A DNA stretch of 64,000 nt from Brasenia schreberi (GCA_036023115.1 JAYKKT010000041.1:4427501-4491500); one strand, 5' to 3'; shown: positions 45,611 to 57,673, counted from the first letter of the stretch. The notes: generated by a model not told the origin, from the letters alone. A program made the numbers and translations.

Positions 45611-46056
45611 GCAGCAATTAGACCTGCCATGTTTTATCGTTATGAGTATTGGAAAGTTAGTCACCAACATGTACAAAAGATGTCTCTGACAGAAATGAAG
45701 ATGTTGAGATGGATGAGTGGTCATACAAGAAAAGATTGTATATATAATAAGATTATTAGAAACAAATTAGGAGTGACACCAATAGAGGCTAAAATGAGAG
45801 AATATTGTTTAAGATGATTTGGACATATAAAAAGAAGATTAAAAAAAACCTATAAGAAGGTACGAAAAACTAAATTTGAAAAGTATTAAAAAGGTAGAGG
45901 ACAATCACAAAAGTGTTGGAAAGAAACAATAAAGAATGGTCTAGCTTATTGTGAGTTAACTGCTAACATGGCACATGATAGGGCTATGTGGAAACAAAGA
46001 ATCCATGTAGCCAACCCCGTCTAGTATGGGAAAAGACTTAGTTGTTGTTGTTGTTG
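45611..46056 (+). mobile_element. LINE L3, right part with tail
   Basis: Resumes at GCAGCAATTAGACCTGCC (ref ~43336) and runs through KMLRWMSGHTRKD, an interrupted RRLKK segment and AGTATGGGAAAAGACTTAG to the (TTG)n tail at 46041-46056. TTAGACAT lies 15-20 bp outside both LINE ends (37558, 46074) and may be the worn target duplication. Confidence 0.88.
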
Positions 46057-46435
46057 TGGAAAAACATGTATTACTTAGACATTTTAAGACTACAATAAAT
46101 CAAAAATACTAAGTATCAAGAATTACATCAATTTCCTATTTTGAAAAAGATAGTGTTATTAAAATAAATGAAAGCAATCAATAACAACCAAAATTAATTG
46201 GTATGCAAGGATTTTTAAAAATTTCATGATACACTGAACACAACATGATTACCACGAATAATATTCAAAAAACTTGTCTTACTTGAAAACTTCATTCTTT
46301 TCCTTCAATTTCCAAAATAAACAATTTTTTCAAAGTTGTCTTGACTTCAAAATATAAAATGTCAAGAGTTGTAAACTTTTTCATGTTGGCATGCTTCCCG
46401 ACATACTTGATTTCTTCGAAATAAGACTTTGATAC
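46057..46435 (-). mobile_element. Copia C3, 5' leader fragment
   Basis: Between LINE L3 and the LTR. On the minus strand it starts at a degraded primer site (AGGTATCAAAG near 46434) and has no clear gag. It carries a short frame with MKKFTTLDILYFEVKTTLKK that I could not assign. Confidence 0.5.
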
Positions 46436-46850
46436 CTGTAATGAAGTTGATACTTCAATGTAGCAGCGAAAGATTGATGAATAAATATGACCACAATTTG
46501 TAAAACACGAAGCCTTAAAAAAGGCTATAATCACATAAGTGCAACAAAGATACTAAAAATAACGAAAATCAATATTGTTTAGCGATAAAAGGCTTGGGAA
46601 AGTATGTACATGAGAGGCATATTTATAAGAGAGAACAAGAGGAAGAAAGAGGAGGAACCCACCAAGGGGTTGGTCATAGCCAACCCCCAATAGCTAGATA
46701 TTCTAACCATTGGGGGCCTAGTGACCGTTGGGGCCTGCCCCTATGGTCTTGAGGTTAGGACCCGAATGGCCCAAGTGGCATGGTTATGTCTTACATGATT
46801 TAAATAAAAATACAAAATACAAAATAAAGATAAAATTATATTTTCTAACA
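46436..46850 (-). repeat. 5' LTR of Copia C3
   Basis: Minus strand from TGTTAGAAAATATAATT at 46850 to CTACATTGAAGTATCAACTTC near 46440. It contains CCCAACGGTCACTAGG and TATAAATA near 46620, as in the other LTRs of this family. Its first ~190 bases differ from the 35211-35375 LTR, so the two may belong to related but different insertions. Confidence 0.7.
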
Positions 46851-47063
46851 ATGTGCGCGAAGAAGCATTAAGATACAAAGGTGTTCATAGAAACTATTGC
46901 CTCGGGTTGCAAAATAATGAAAGAAAAGAAATTCTTAATTTTGCTATGATAATGATTTTTTTATAGCAAACATGGTTATTTTGCTTGGAAGAAGAAAGAT
47001 AGATTGTGTTGTGAGAATTGCATGATCATCCACGAGGGAGCTAAACTACTCAACATTATTGAG
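46851..47063 (+). mobile_element. Old diverged LINE, right part (endonuclease)
   Basis: Continues the 34750-35210 fragment after a gap of about 85 ref bases: EALRYKGVHRNY (ref 41340), KEILNFAM, then a frameshifted CCKDCK-like and TTQH-like stretch. It is equally diverged and in the same orientation. It supports one old LINE opened by everything in between. Confidence 0.7.
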
Positions 47064-47358
47064 ATACAACCCAAATAGGAAAAATAATAAACCAAGCAAC
47101 AAATACCATCAAAGTATTGCAAGGAGGTGTGAGCGTCACCATGGGTTGCCACGCCTCTCTTATTTCAGTCCAATAGTAAAACATGGTACACATTAAGGTT
47201 ACTTAAATGAGTTTATAACTTAAAAGACTTAAATACCCCTAATCAGTAAAACTAATAATACTTAGCCTCCAATGGATCAGAATCTCATCCATTGGGATCC
47301 GTATAATCCAAATATGAGAAATACATTCATAAACATAAACTAATAAGAATCTCCAACA
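47064..47358 (-). repeat. LTR of a minus-strand Copia (C4)
   Basis: Minus strand from TGTTGGAGATTCTTATTAG at 47358, right after a GGGGGC polypurine tract that follows SNILDPTSGG coding. The left end near 47064 is not certain. The sequence is unrelated to the C1/C2/C3 LTRs, so this is another Copia lineage. Confidence 0.65.
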
Positions 47359-47484
47359 TGCCCCCTGAAGTTGGGTCTAGAATATTTGAAACACCCAACT
47401 TGCCGAGTGCTTTCTTTAATCCATTTGTAGCTATTGGTTTTGTAAAACTTGAATTGTATCGTAACATTTAATTCTACTCATGTT
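47359..47484 (-). pseudogene. Copia C4 RNase H C-terminus
   Basis: On the minus strand: TKPIATNGLKKALGKLG then VSNILDPTSGG, the standard Copia polyprotein end before the polypurine tract. Broken upstream at about 47484, where a plus-strand Copia piece begins. Confidence 0.7.
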
Positions 47485-48236
47485 GTATTTCAGGAACTGA
47501 GGACGAGGTCGATCTTTGGTTAGGGTTGCATGAGGAAGGGACTTTATGTCTTCGAGGAGACCATTAAAACAACAATGCAATCTATCTACACTGCAAAAAA
47601 GTGGAAAGAAGATTTGATTTTATGGCATCGAAGACTGGGACATCTTCCCAATATTTTCCAGTTGTAGTGATTTGATTTTACAATGTGAAACTTGCTAAAT
47701 GGTCAAACATCATCATGTGTCTTTTCCATTAAATGAATCTAGAACTTCTCAACCTTTTGAAATTATTCATAATGATGTTTGGGGTCCATGTTCTATTACT
47801 TCACTAGAAGGGTACAAATATTTTGTTTCCTTTATTGATATTGCACTCGTTTCACTATGGTCTACCTTATGAGAACCAAGGATGAAGTGAGAAATATCCT
47901 CCCTATGTATTGTCAATTTATTCATAATCAATTCCAATTACCGATTAAAATCATTCGTAGTGATAATGGTGGTGAATTTATGTTCATATCTCTGAATTCA
48001 TATTTCTTGAGTCATGGAATATTACACCAAACATCATGTCCTTATTCCCCACAACAAAATGGAGTTTTTGAGAGAAAAAACAAGCATATTTTGGAAGTTG
48101 CAAGAACCTTGTTGATTGAAAATAACATCCCGAAAACCTATTGATGTGAAGCTGTTATAATTGTTGTTTTTTTGATAAATCGGATGCCTACTAATGTATT
48201 AAATGGTGATTCTCCCTTTCATACTTTATGTCCTAC
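47485..48236 (+). pseudogene. Copia pre-integrase and integrase fragment, plus strand
   Basis: Begins FQELRTRSIFG and GLYVFEE, then LWHRRLGHLPN (zinc-binding pre-integrase His region). The integrase core follows (47857-48144) with IIRSDNGGEFM, CPYSPQQNGVFERKNKHILEVARTLL and YLINRMP-like FLINRMPTNVL. The Asp of RSDNGG and Glu of NGVFERK are catalytic residues of the DDE core. No LTR flanks it. It lies between two minus-strand pieces of Copia C4. Confidence 0.8.
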
Positions 48237-49425
48237 GTTTTGTTCTCTCGTGAAAGACTGGATTAAAAGCCATTTGAAGTGCAACTTTATTGTCTGTAAA
48301 GAAATTAACTGGAATAATCTTTCGCATACCAATTTCTTCTAATAGCGATAAAATCCACAATCCCTCACACATACCAAGAGCTATCGCACGATACTCTACT
48401 TCAGCACTAGATCTGGCTACCACTGATTGTTTCTTACTTTTTCATGAGACGATATTCCCCCTAGTCGTACAATGTACCCAAAGGTAGATCTTCGATCATC
48501 CATAGAGCTAACTCAATCAACATCTTAATAAATTTTCATACTGAGAGATGAATGAGGAGTATAACATAAACCACAAATAATAGATGACTTTAGGTATCTA
48601 ATAATATGGAACACCGTATTCATATGATGTCTAGATGGGGAGTGCATCTATCTACTCACATAGCTTATCGCAAAACTTATATCCGATCTTATAATGGTGA
48701 GATATATGAGTTTACCAACTAATCTTTGATATATGCTCACATCTTCGTATAGGTTCTTAGAGTCTCCAATCGTCCCTCTTTGAACTTCAATAGGAACAAT
48801 ACATATACAGCAATCTTCCATCTTAGTCTCTTTCAACATATCCAGAATATATTTGTGTTGGCTTAAGAATAGACAACCATTACATCGTATAATTTTAATG
48901 CCCAGAAAAATAGTATAGCTTTCTCAAGTCTTTCAAGTCAAAAAGCTTGTACAAATCTCACTTCAAATCTGTGATTCCTTTTACATTATTACCTCTAATA
49001 ATAATATTATCAACATACATAGCCAAGAGAATAGTCTAATCATCATGTCTGATGAATAATATATGGTCACTCGTGTTGCGTTTGAAACCCATGCTAAGAA
49101 CACCTTCGCTAAATTTTTCACACCACGCTCTAAGTGATTGTTTTAATCCATAAATTGATTTCTTCAGCTTGCATACTCTGTGTGGCTCTGTCCTCTTATT
49201 ATAACCAAGTGATAAGTCTATATAAATATCCTTAGTAAGATCTCCTTCAAGAAACACGTTTTTCACATCCAACTGCCACAAGTCTCATTTTTTATTCACT
49301 CCCACACTTAGGAGAATTCTGATAGTATTTAATTTTGCAACGGGCGCAAATGTTTCGGTATAGTTAATCCCATAGGATTGGCTATAACCTTTAGCCACTA
49401 ACCTAGCTTTGTATCTTTCTGTATT
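48237..49425 (-). pseudogene. Copia C4 reverse transcriptase and RNase H
   Basis: Read leftwards: [20 protein letters not shown] (49425-49360); WQLDVKNVFLEGDLTKDIY (49280); YGLKQSLRAW; SDHILFIRHDD; region near 49020 where YVDN/D is worn; YQRLVGKLIYLTIIRSDISF (48750); RNase H with VARSSAEVEYRAIALG (48423), FFTDNKVALQMA and HERTK (48245). Many stops. It breaks off abruptly at the RT start where plus-strand C5 begins. Confidence 0.8.
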
Positions 49426-52400
49426 CTGTGGACAACAAAATCATGGACGTGAATATGGCAGATTTCATTTTGATGAAAAAGAAAAACTTGTATGTTCTCA
49501 TTGTGGCAAATCAAGGCATTCTAGAGAAAACTATTGGGAATTATAGAAATCGAAATTATTTTGTTAATGCTGCAGAAAATCCAACTCCCAGTATAGATGA
49601 ATTCAAAAGATTATTAAAAGGATAGAGGGCCTAGAAACAAAATTATCCGTATAATCTCAACCATCTTCTTCTTAGGTTGCAGTAGCACAGGTGACTCATA
49701 CTGCAAAGGGTAACAACTTCTCTCATTCTAATTCCAAAACTTGGATAATTGATTCTGGTGCAACATATCACATGGTAGGAGAGTCATCATACTTTTAAGA
49801 ATAAAGACTTCTTCAAAAACAGGAGCCAATTAAGTTAGCAGATAGTTCTTGCTCTTATATGATTGGACAGGGAAGTGTACCCTCATGTTTTTTAGACTTA
49901 AAATCAGTCTATCATGTTACCAGTTTTCCTATAAATCTACTTTCAGTCAGTTCATTAACTCGTACTATGAACTGTAGTGTAATATTTAATCCTACTGGAT
50001 GTATGTTTAAGGATCTGAAGACGGAGAAAATCTTTAGTCATGGTAGACTCATCAAGGGCTTATACATCCTGGAAGATCACTTTCGGCATACCACCTCTTA
50101 TAGCGCTTCAGCCGCAGTTGTTCAGGAAGCAAAAATTCGTCTTTGGCATTGTCGTCTTGGTCATTTACCTGTGTCGAAACTTCAATATGTTCTTCCTCAT
50201 CTTAGAGTCAAGTCAAATAAATCTCATTTTGAATGTGAAGTATGTCAACTTGGGAAACACCAAACAGCCCCTTATCCTTTAAGTGACTCTAGGCGATCTC
50301 AACCTTTTGAGCTCCTTTATTCTGATATATGGGGTCCCAGTCCAGTTACTTAATTGTTTGGTCAAAAATATTTTGTCTCCTTTATTGATGATTGTACTCG
50401 TCTTATAATTATTTATTTAATGAAATCAAAATCTGAAGTGTCTTCTATCTTTCCAATTGTGCATAAATTCATTCTTACCCAATTCAATACTTCCGTGAAA
50501 ATTCTCATTTTGATAATGGGGGAGAATACATTAGCAGATAGTTACAAGAATATCTATAACACATGGTATTATTCAATATACTTCTTATTCCTATACACCT
50601 CAACAGAATGGTATTGCTGAAAGGAAAAATCGTCATATCCTTAAGATAGCTAGAACTCTTTTACTCCAAAACAATGTTCCTAAATTTTATTGGGGAGAAG
50701 TTGTCCTTACTGTTGTTCACTTAATTAATAGGATGCCCAGTAATGTACTAAAGGGTGAAAGTTCAATGAAATGTTTTAATAAGGAATCCAAACTTTTTCA
50801 TATAGTTCTTCGTATCTTTGGTTGTACCTGTTTTATGCGCATACATCTACCTAGTCGTGATAAACTTGATTCTAGGTCTGTAAAGTGTATTTTTTTTGTT
50901 ATTCAAACTCCCAAAAAGGCTATAAATGCTATGATCCCCTCCTTAAGAAACTATATGTATCCATCGATGTCACCTTCACAGAAGCTACTCCATACTATTC
51001 TTCTCAGGGGGAGTTAATTACACCTAAGCATAATTCTCAGTACGCCCTTCCACTAATTCCAAGTGAGGCAGAAGATAATGCAGATGATTATAGAGAAAAG
51101 GCAAATGAACCAAATGAGACCTTATTGTATAAGAGAGGATCGAGGAAGATTATTTACTCCCAAGAAGAACCAGTTCAGCATCAAATTACCAAAGATAATT
51201 TTCCTGACTCAGATCCTCAATTGCAAGTGGAAGAAGACCTAGAAATTTCGATTGCTATTCCCAAAGGTAAACGTATTTGTGCACGGTATCCTCTCTCTGA
51301 TTGTGTCTCATATGCTAATACTTCTGAGAATTATCAGAACTTTGTTATGAATGCTGAGAAACACAAGATTCCTACGAAATTTAAAGAAGCAATCAAGTGT
51401 CCTTTATGGAAAGCTGCAATAGAAGAGGAACAGAATGCACTTGTGAAGAATAATACATGGACCATCACAAAACTACCTCCTCACAGGAATATTGTAGGAT
51501 GCAAGTGGATATTCACTATTAAATATAAGACAGATGGAACCATCGAAAGATATAAAGCAAGATTAATTGCTAAAGGATATAGTCAGTCATATGGTATTGA
51601 CTACACTGAAACATTTGCACATGTGGCTGAACTTACCTCCATATGAATACTTCTTAGTATGGCAACGAACTTGAGATGGGATCCATGGCAGCTAGATGTG
51701 AAAAATGCTTTCTTACCTTACAAGGAGACTTAAATGAAGAAGTATACATGGAACTACCTCCATGAATGAGTATCAAAACATCTGATAATAAAGTGTGCAA
51801 ATTGATAAAGCTATTTATAGGTTGAAATAGTCTCCAAGAGCTTGGTTTGAGAAATTCAGTAAGGTAGTATACAATTTGGGATACCGTAGAAGTCTGAATG
51901 ATCATACAATTTTTTTCAAGAAAGATAATAAATTATCTATTCTTGTTGTCTATGTTGATAACATCATTGTTACAAGAGATGATCTTGAAGAAATATCCAG
52001 GTTAAAAAGGAATCTCCATAGCTTGTTTGACCTCAAAGATTTGAGCCGACTCCATTATTTATTGGGCATAGAGATGTTGTATTTCACCATCTTCCTAACT
52101 AAGAGAAAATATATCATGGATATTCTCCAACAAACACATATGCTAGATTGTAAACTCAGTGACATTCTTATGGAAGTAAATCAGAAATTATTCATTGGTG
52201 ATAGTGAAGAGTTCAGAGACATTCACAAATATCATACTTTGGTCGGCAAGCTTATATACTTGACAATTACTCGTCCAGTCATTACTTATGTAGTTGGCAT
52301 TGTGAGCAGATATATGCATTCTCCTACCAAGTACCATATGGATGCATTATACAGAATTCTTAGATATCTCAAATCAATAACTAGCATGGGTATACTTTAT

Positions 52401-52908
52401 TCTAAATCCTCCAATCTCCATGTTGAACTCTGTTCTGATCCAGACTAGGCTGGATTTCATGATGACCGAAAATCAACTACAGATTATATCACATTACTTG
52501 GTGGGAATATTATATCATGGAGAAGTAAAAAACAGATAGTTGTTGCCAGATCTACAGCTGAAGCAGAATACAGAGAGATCGCTCAAGCCATGTACGAGGA
52601 AAAATGGATATCTTCATTAATAAGTGAACTTGGATTTACTACTATTCAGCATATACCACTATATTGTGATAGCAGTGCAGCAATTCAGATGGCTTCCAAT
52701 CCTGTATATCATGAAAGAACCAAACATATAGAAATTGACTGTCACTTTATCAGAGAGAAGATATATAATCAAGAATTCAAGTTGGAATATGTTCAATGAG
52801 AAAAACAGAGGGTTGATTTTTTAACTAAAGCTACTACCAGCGGACAACTCAAGGATATATTATCCAAGTTGGGTGTTCTCAATATCTTTCACCCAACTTA
52901 AGGGGGAG
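49426..52908 (+). pseudogene. Copia C5 gag end and pol, 5'-truncated
   Basis: Starts in gag at [19 protein letters not shown] with a knuckle CSHCGKSRHSRENY (last Cys now Tyr). Protease WIIDSGATYHMVG near 49745; pre-integrase LWHCRLGHLPVSKLQY and CEVCQLGKHQ near 50150-50260; integrase with SDIWGPSPVT, FIDDCTRL, a frameshifted DNGGE region near 50515 and AERKNRHILKIARTLL near 50620; hinge; RT ([44 protein letters not shown] to 51646), a frameshift near 51650-51850, catalytic YVDN near 51950 (usually YVDD); RNase H STAEAEYREIA, CDSSAAIQMA, HERTKHIEIDCHFI. It ends at a polypurine tract. The frame is broken in at least six places. Confidence 0.87.
52901..52908 (+). other. Polypurine tract of Copia C5
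   Basis: AGGGGGAG directly before TGTTATAGG, the start of its 3' LTR. Confidence 0.75.
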
Positions 52909-53039
52909 TGTTATAGGTGTCGTTATGAGTCAAGAGAGGTTGGACGGCAGCCTGTGAGGACATTTTTTTGCAGTTTGGGGCAGATTGAAGGCAATATTTG
53001 TAAGTTTTCTTATTTCTATTAATGATATTATTATCATCA
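52909..53039 (+). repeat. Start of the 3' LTR of Copia C5, truncated
   Basis: TGTTATAGGTGTCG opens the LTR. Within about 130 bp the sequence passes into a minus-strand Copia piece, so the LTR is cut short. The exact junction is not clear. Confidence 0.5.
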
Positions 53040-53712
53040 ATAATCACTCGAATAGTGGTAAGCTTTGCCACTCGGGCAAAAGTCTTTTCATAGTCAATCC
53101 CATAGGATTCACTATAGCCGCATGCCACAAGTCTTGCCTTATACCTTTCCAAAGTTTCATCTGCTTTAAACTTAATGGTATATATCCATTTGCAACCCAC
53201 ATCCTTTCTTCCTGATGGTAGGTCACTAATATCCTGCGTCTGGTTTTTTTAAGTACTTGAATTTCAGATTGCATAGCTTCTATCCAATGAAAATGTTGTG
53301 ATGCTTCAAAAAAATCTTTGGGCACTTGATAAGTATTAGCATTCAACACGAAATTATAGTAACTTGTTGATAACTTACCATATGATATGAATTGGGAAAT
53401 TGGATAATTATCACATCGTCTCTTACCTTTCCTCAGAGGTGTCAGAAGATTCAAATCCTCATTGCTTGGTCCTGCTATAAATTCATCACTAAGATATGAG
53501 GAAGAGTCTCCCCCTTGGTTAAGGGCATCCAGAGAATTAGGCATAACAATCTTCCTCTCCCCCTTAGTGTATACTTCCACCTTTTTTCCTTCCGTGCATC
53601 ATTTTTTTCTTCAAGAACTAACTCTTCAAACACTTCATCATCGGTAGTATTCATTGGAAGCATAGGTTCTTCCAGACTAGAATGAATGGTCTCAGTTTGA
53701 GTTTGAAAGTTG
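53040..53712 (-). pseudogene. Copia C6 hinge and RT start
   Basis: On the minus strand: MLPMNTTDDEVFEELVLEEK (53640), KGKRRCDNYPISQFISYGK, FVLNANTYQVPKDFFEA, HWIEAMQSEIQVLKK, then GCKWIYTIKFKADETLERYK and SYGIDYEKTFARVAKLTTIR. It overlaps in domain with, but differs in sequence from, C4 (49425 leftwards), so it is a separate copy. It is cut by LINE L5 on the right. Confidence 0.78.
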
Positions 53713-55522
53713 TATCTAAAGGAGGAGTACCGGCACAAAAAGAAGCTTGGTGGTGGAGTGAAGTAGTGCAAAATAAAATCAAGTTAAAGAGGGCATGCTA
53801 CAAATTACATTATGCTAAGAAAACTAGTGAAACTTTAGAGGCTTATAAGAAAGCAAAGAATGAAGCAAAAAAAGGCCGTGAGTGAAGCAAAAGCTAAAAT
53901 TTTGGAGGACTTATATAAAAAACTCAACTCAAAAGAGGGTGAAAGAGATATTTTTAGGATAGCTAGGGCTAGAGATAAGAAAACTAAAGATCTTAATTAT
54001 GTTAGATGCATCAAAGACGAGGATGAAAAAATTCAGTGGCAAATGATGATATAAGAAATAGATGGAAAAACTATTTTTATAAGCTTTTTAATGAAAATAA
54101 AGATTGGAAAATACTAGGAGACATAGGAATCGCTTGGCTCACAAGACTATTTAATGAAATATGGAAAAACCAAAAGATGCCCGAGGAATAGAGAGCAAGT
54201 ACACTTATACCCATATATAAGAACAAGTGAGACATTCAAAATTGTGCGAATTATCGAGGTATCAAGTTAATGAGCCATACTATGAAATTATGGGAAAGAA
54301 TTATCGAACGTAGGTTAAGACAAGTATCAAGGTCAATAGAGAACCAATTTGGATTCATGTCAGGCATATCTACTATTGAAGCGATTCACCTTTTGAGACG
54401 TCTTATAGAACATTTTAGAGCAAAAAAGAAAAACCTTCACATGATATTTATTAATCTAGAAAAAGCTAATGATAGGGTACCAAGGGAGGTTCTTTGGAGA
54501 ACTTTGAAAAAAGAGGTATCCCATTGACATACATTAACCTTATAAGAGACATGTACGATGATGCAAAAACATGTGTGAGGACTCATGAAGGAATGACAGA
54601 CTTCTTTGAAGTTAATATTGGGTTACATCAAGGATCAACTTTAAGTCCATACTTATTTATAATGATGATGGATGAGTTAAACATATTCAAGATCAAGTAC
54701 CTTGGTGTATGTTATTTGCACATGACATTGTGTTAGTGGAGGAGTCTAAGGAAAAAGTTAATAGAAAATTGAAACTATGGAGAGAAACATTAGAAAGCGA
54801 AGGCCTCCGACTTAGTAGAACAAAGACAGAATATATGGAATGTAAGTTTGATCATTTGGTTACTTCAGAGGACATAGAAATTAAAATTGGCACACATTGT
54901 ATCCCTCAAAAGAAAAATTTTAAATACCTAGGGCCAATTTTTCAGTATGATGGAAGAATTGATGGAGATGTTACGCAAAGAATTAATGCTGGTTGGTTAA
55001 AATAGAGAGGAGCATCAAGTATTCTTTGTGATAAGAAGATATCATTAAAGTTAAAAGGTAAATATTATAGAGCAACAATTAGACCTGCAATGTTTTATGG
55101 TTCTAAGTGTTGGGCAGATAATCATCAATATGTACAAAAGATGTTTGTGACAGAAATGAAGATGTTGAGATGGATGAGTGGTCATATAAGAAAATATTGT
55201 ATACATAATGAGGTTATGAGAAAGAAATTATGTGTGGCAACAATAGAGGATAAAATGAGAGAATATCGTTTAAGGTGGTTTGGACACATAGAAAGAATAT
55301 CAAAAGAAGAACCCGTAAGAAGGTTAGAAAAACTAAATTTGGAAAGTAGCTAGAGGACGACCACAAAAGTGTTAGAAAGAAACAATAAAAAATGATCTAG
55401 CTTATTGCGAGTTATCTCCTAACATGGCACATGATAGGGATATGTGGAAACAAAGAATCCATGTAGCCAATCCCGTCTAGTATGGGAAAAGGCTTAGTTG
55501 TTGTTGTTGTTGTAGTTGTTGT
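53713..55522 (+). mobile_element. LINE L5, 5'-truncated
   Basis: Starts at ref 41821 (SKGGVPAQKEAWWWSEVVQ) and ends in TTGTTG...TAGTTGTTGT at 55501-55522. A deletion of about 170 bp of the reference is seen at 54104 (NENKD joined to WKILGDIG). RT motif A is [13 protein letters not shown] (catalytic Asp now Asn) and motif C is LFAHDIVL (FADD lost), so it is inactive. Further stops at 54052, 54189 and 55003. It inserted into Copia C6. No target duplication recognised. Confidence 0.87.
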
Positions 55523-55685
55523 ATTTGATCTTTTTATAGTCAATAAAATCTTCAAAAAATGAGATGAACATTTAATTACTTATAAGAGTGGCTTATCACA
55601 AACACAAATTGATTACTTTATTTGTAGAAAAAAAGATAGAGCGTATTGTAAAGATTGCAAGGTAATTCCAAAGAAAGCTTAACCA
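55523..55685 (+). mobile_element. LINE L8, left fragment
   Basis: Ref ~41430-41594 (FDLFIVNKIFKK, then SGLSQTQIDYFICRKKD and a one-base loss before KVIPKKA). It abuts the tail of L5 and breaks at CTTAACCA. The same LINE resumes at 57674 (AACATCAACTTTTAG), so the two are probably one copy opened by the intervening 2 kb. Confidence 0.75.
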
Positions 55686-57419
55686 TATCTTTTTTACTTT
55701 AATTTAAAACCTTTTAAAAATCTTTATTTTAAAGATTTGAAATTTTCATTTTAAAGCCAAAAGCTTTTAAAACAAGTCAGCTTTCGAAATTGTGAGTGTT
55801 TTTAGAAAAAAATTATTTAGGGTGTTTACAGTATCACCTATTGTCGCACATTCCAAGGGCTTGACAATCACGACTTCAAGTAAGCATGTAAAGATGGTGA
55901 ATTTGGCCCTTAAGAGAGTGATGGGGATCGTCAGAGTGTGCCAACTTCAGGTGGATACTAGTCAAGTGAGCATGACTTGATGGTGGTGGAGCTTGATTCG
56001 TATCCACTTATCCTTGAGCATGATTTTCTCCTCTCCTACAAATTGGTAGTTGTCTCACATCTTAGAAGTATCATATGCATGGACGAGAGGCTCCTTGGGT
56101 TCATCACTAATGTGGTTGTGAGTAGTGCATTAGTTGGTGGATCATGTGCAATATTAAGGATGACATCATCATGCCTTGATTCAGGTTATAGGGAGGCTTC
56201 CCATCTTCAGGATGCCAGTTTAAAATGAGGGTTGGATGGGATGGGACCACGTGCATCTATGTGAGTCTAGAGATTTGTTGCGGGTATAGTAGTCAGTTGG
56301 GGTGCGAGACCTATTTGGAGGAGGCAGCATATGACATAGGAGTTGTAGCGGGATGGTTGCAAAAGAGTGAGAGTTTAAAGAGGTAGCTAAGGAGATAGGA
56401 TCAACACTATCGATTAGAAGACCAATAATCGCTTAAATATTGAGAATGGTGGGAGACATCATTTTGAAAGGGAATTCGAAGTAGTTGTATTGGGAAATCT
56501 AAAAAGATAAGAAAGAATAAAGTAGGTTACTATCGAATAATATGGATAAGATAAGATCATAGATACCCATTATATTCATAGGTGGTGTTTCTAGTCTTTA
56601 ACCCTATACCCAGTCCACATAATTGATTCGTCATGGGCGAAGGAAAGAGAAAGTTTGGACAATGTAGATGTGAAAATTTTATTCCAAAGTCTATATAGAA
56701 ACTTGAAATGAAATTCTTAAATTACGTCGTGTGTGCGAGCGTGCCAGCTAGTTTACTTAAACTAGCAAAGTATAGGAAGCGAGATATTTTCGTCTTAGGC
56801 TTTCTTGAACCAGCGCTTAAGGGTCAACGTAAATGCTTTGAGGATTAATTTGAACAAAGTGTGTGTTTCCAAATTTCAATTTTGAATCCAATTGAATCAA
56901 TAAAAAACGTGCACTTGGTATAAGAAAGGAAAACTTTTCAAGTTTTGAAAAACAGAAACTGATTCTATTTTCAGAACTTGTTTTCTGATTTTTTTTAAAC
57001 AATTTCCAAAATTCATGAAAATTTTAAGGTATGTAAAAAAGAATGTGAAGATCATGGAACTATTTTTATTTTATTTGTGTTATATGATTTTACAGAATTA
57101 AATCTAAGAAGTGACTCTGCTCAGGCGTTCGAAACTGATCTATTACAGAAATACAGAGGTTTAAAGAAATGTTTGTATTTGGGCACAGAGAGCTCTAATT
57201 TTTATGAGCTTAGTCTTGTTGGAAATCTATGGATGTAAGCTTTCCAATTAGACTAGTTTCAATAGATTTGGCTCACTTCAGACAAAGTTATGAGATAATT
57301 ACCCAACCTCTATTGCAGGAAATACAGACTGGACAAACTTTGATCTGAATTTGTCCGATTTTCCCCTATTTTATTTATGTGTCTCCACGGCTCTAAAATT
57401 CTTTAAAATTTTATTATTA
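55686..57419. mobile_element. Gypsy-like remnant with repeat family R
   Basis: 55850-56110 encodes a retropepsin-like tail in two frames (VNLALKRVMGIVRVCQLQVDTS, shown in part, then MVVELDSYPLILEHDFLL), resembling the D-x-x-LG-DFL region of Ty3/Gypsy proteases; the catalytic Asp-Ser/Thr-Gly is not clear. 56230-56650 is unassigned. 56725-57310 is repeat R in reverse orientation to 18190-18800. No LTR pair or primer site seen. Confidence 0.5.
56725..57310 (-). repeat. Dispersed non-coding repeat family R, copy 2
   Basis: The reverse complement aligns with 18190-18800 (see that entry). The GTTGACCCTTAAGCGCTGG block is at about 56805-56823 and the GCACGCTCGC block at about 56735. Confidence 0.6.
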
Positions 57420-57673
57420 AAGAGGACATGTTACAAATTACATTATGCCAACAAAACTAGTGAAACTTTAGAGGCTTATAAAAAAGTAAAGAAGGAAGCA
57501 AAAATGGTCTTGAGTGAAACAAAAGCTAAAATTTGGGAGGATTTATATAAAAAACTCAACTCAAAAGAGGGTGAAAGAGATATGTTTATGATAGCTAGGG
57601 CTAGAGATAAGAAAACTAAAGATCTTAATTATGTTAGATGCATTAAGGACGAGGATGAAAATTTTCTAGTGGC
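57420..57673 (+). mobile_element. LINE L7, internal fragment without ends
   Basis: Matches ref 41895-42150 (linker, TCYKLHYANKTSETLEAYKK to CIKDEDENFLVA) and has neither LINE end nor tail. It joins directly to LINE L8 sequence from an earlier ref position (41605), sharing only AA at the joint. Confidence 0.8.

Larger units (their letters stand above)
38185..45618. repeat. 8-bp target duplication of hAT H2
   Basis: GGAGCAAT at 38185-38192 and GCAGCAAT at 45611-45618 flank the element. Uninterrupted LINE copies read GCAGCAAT or similar at this place, so one duplicated copy has a single change. Eight bases is the hAT hallmark. Confidence 0.9.
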
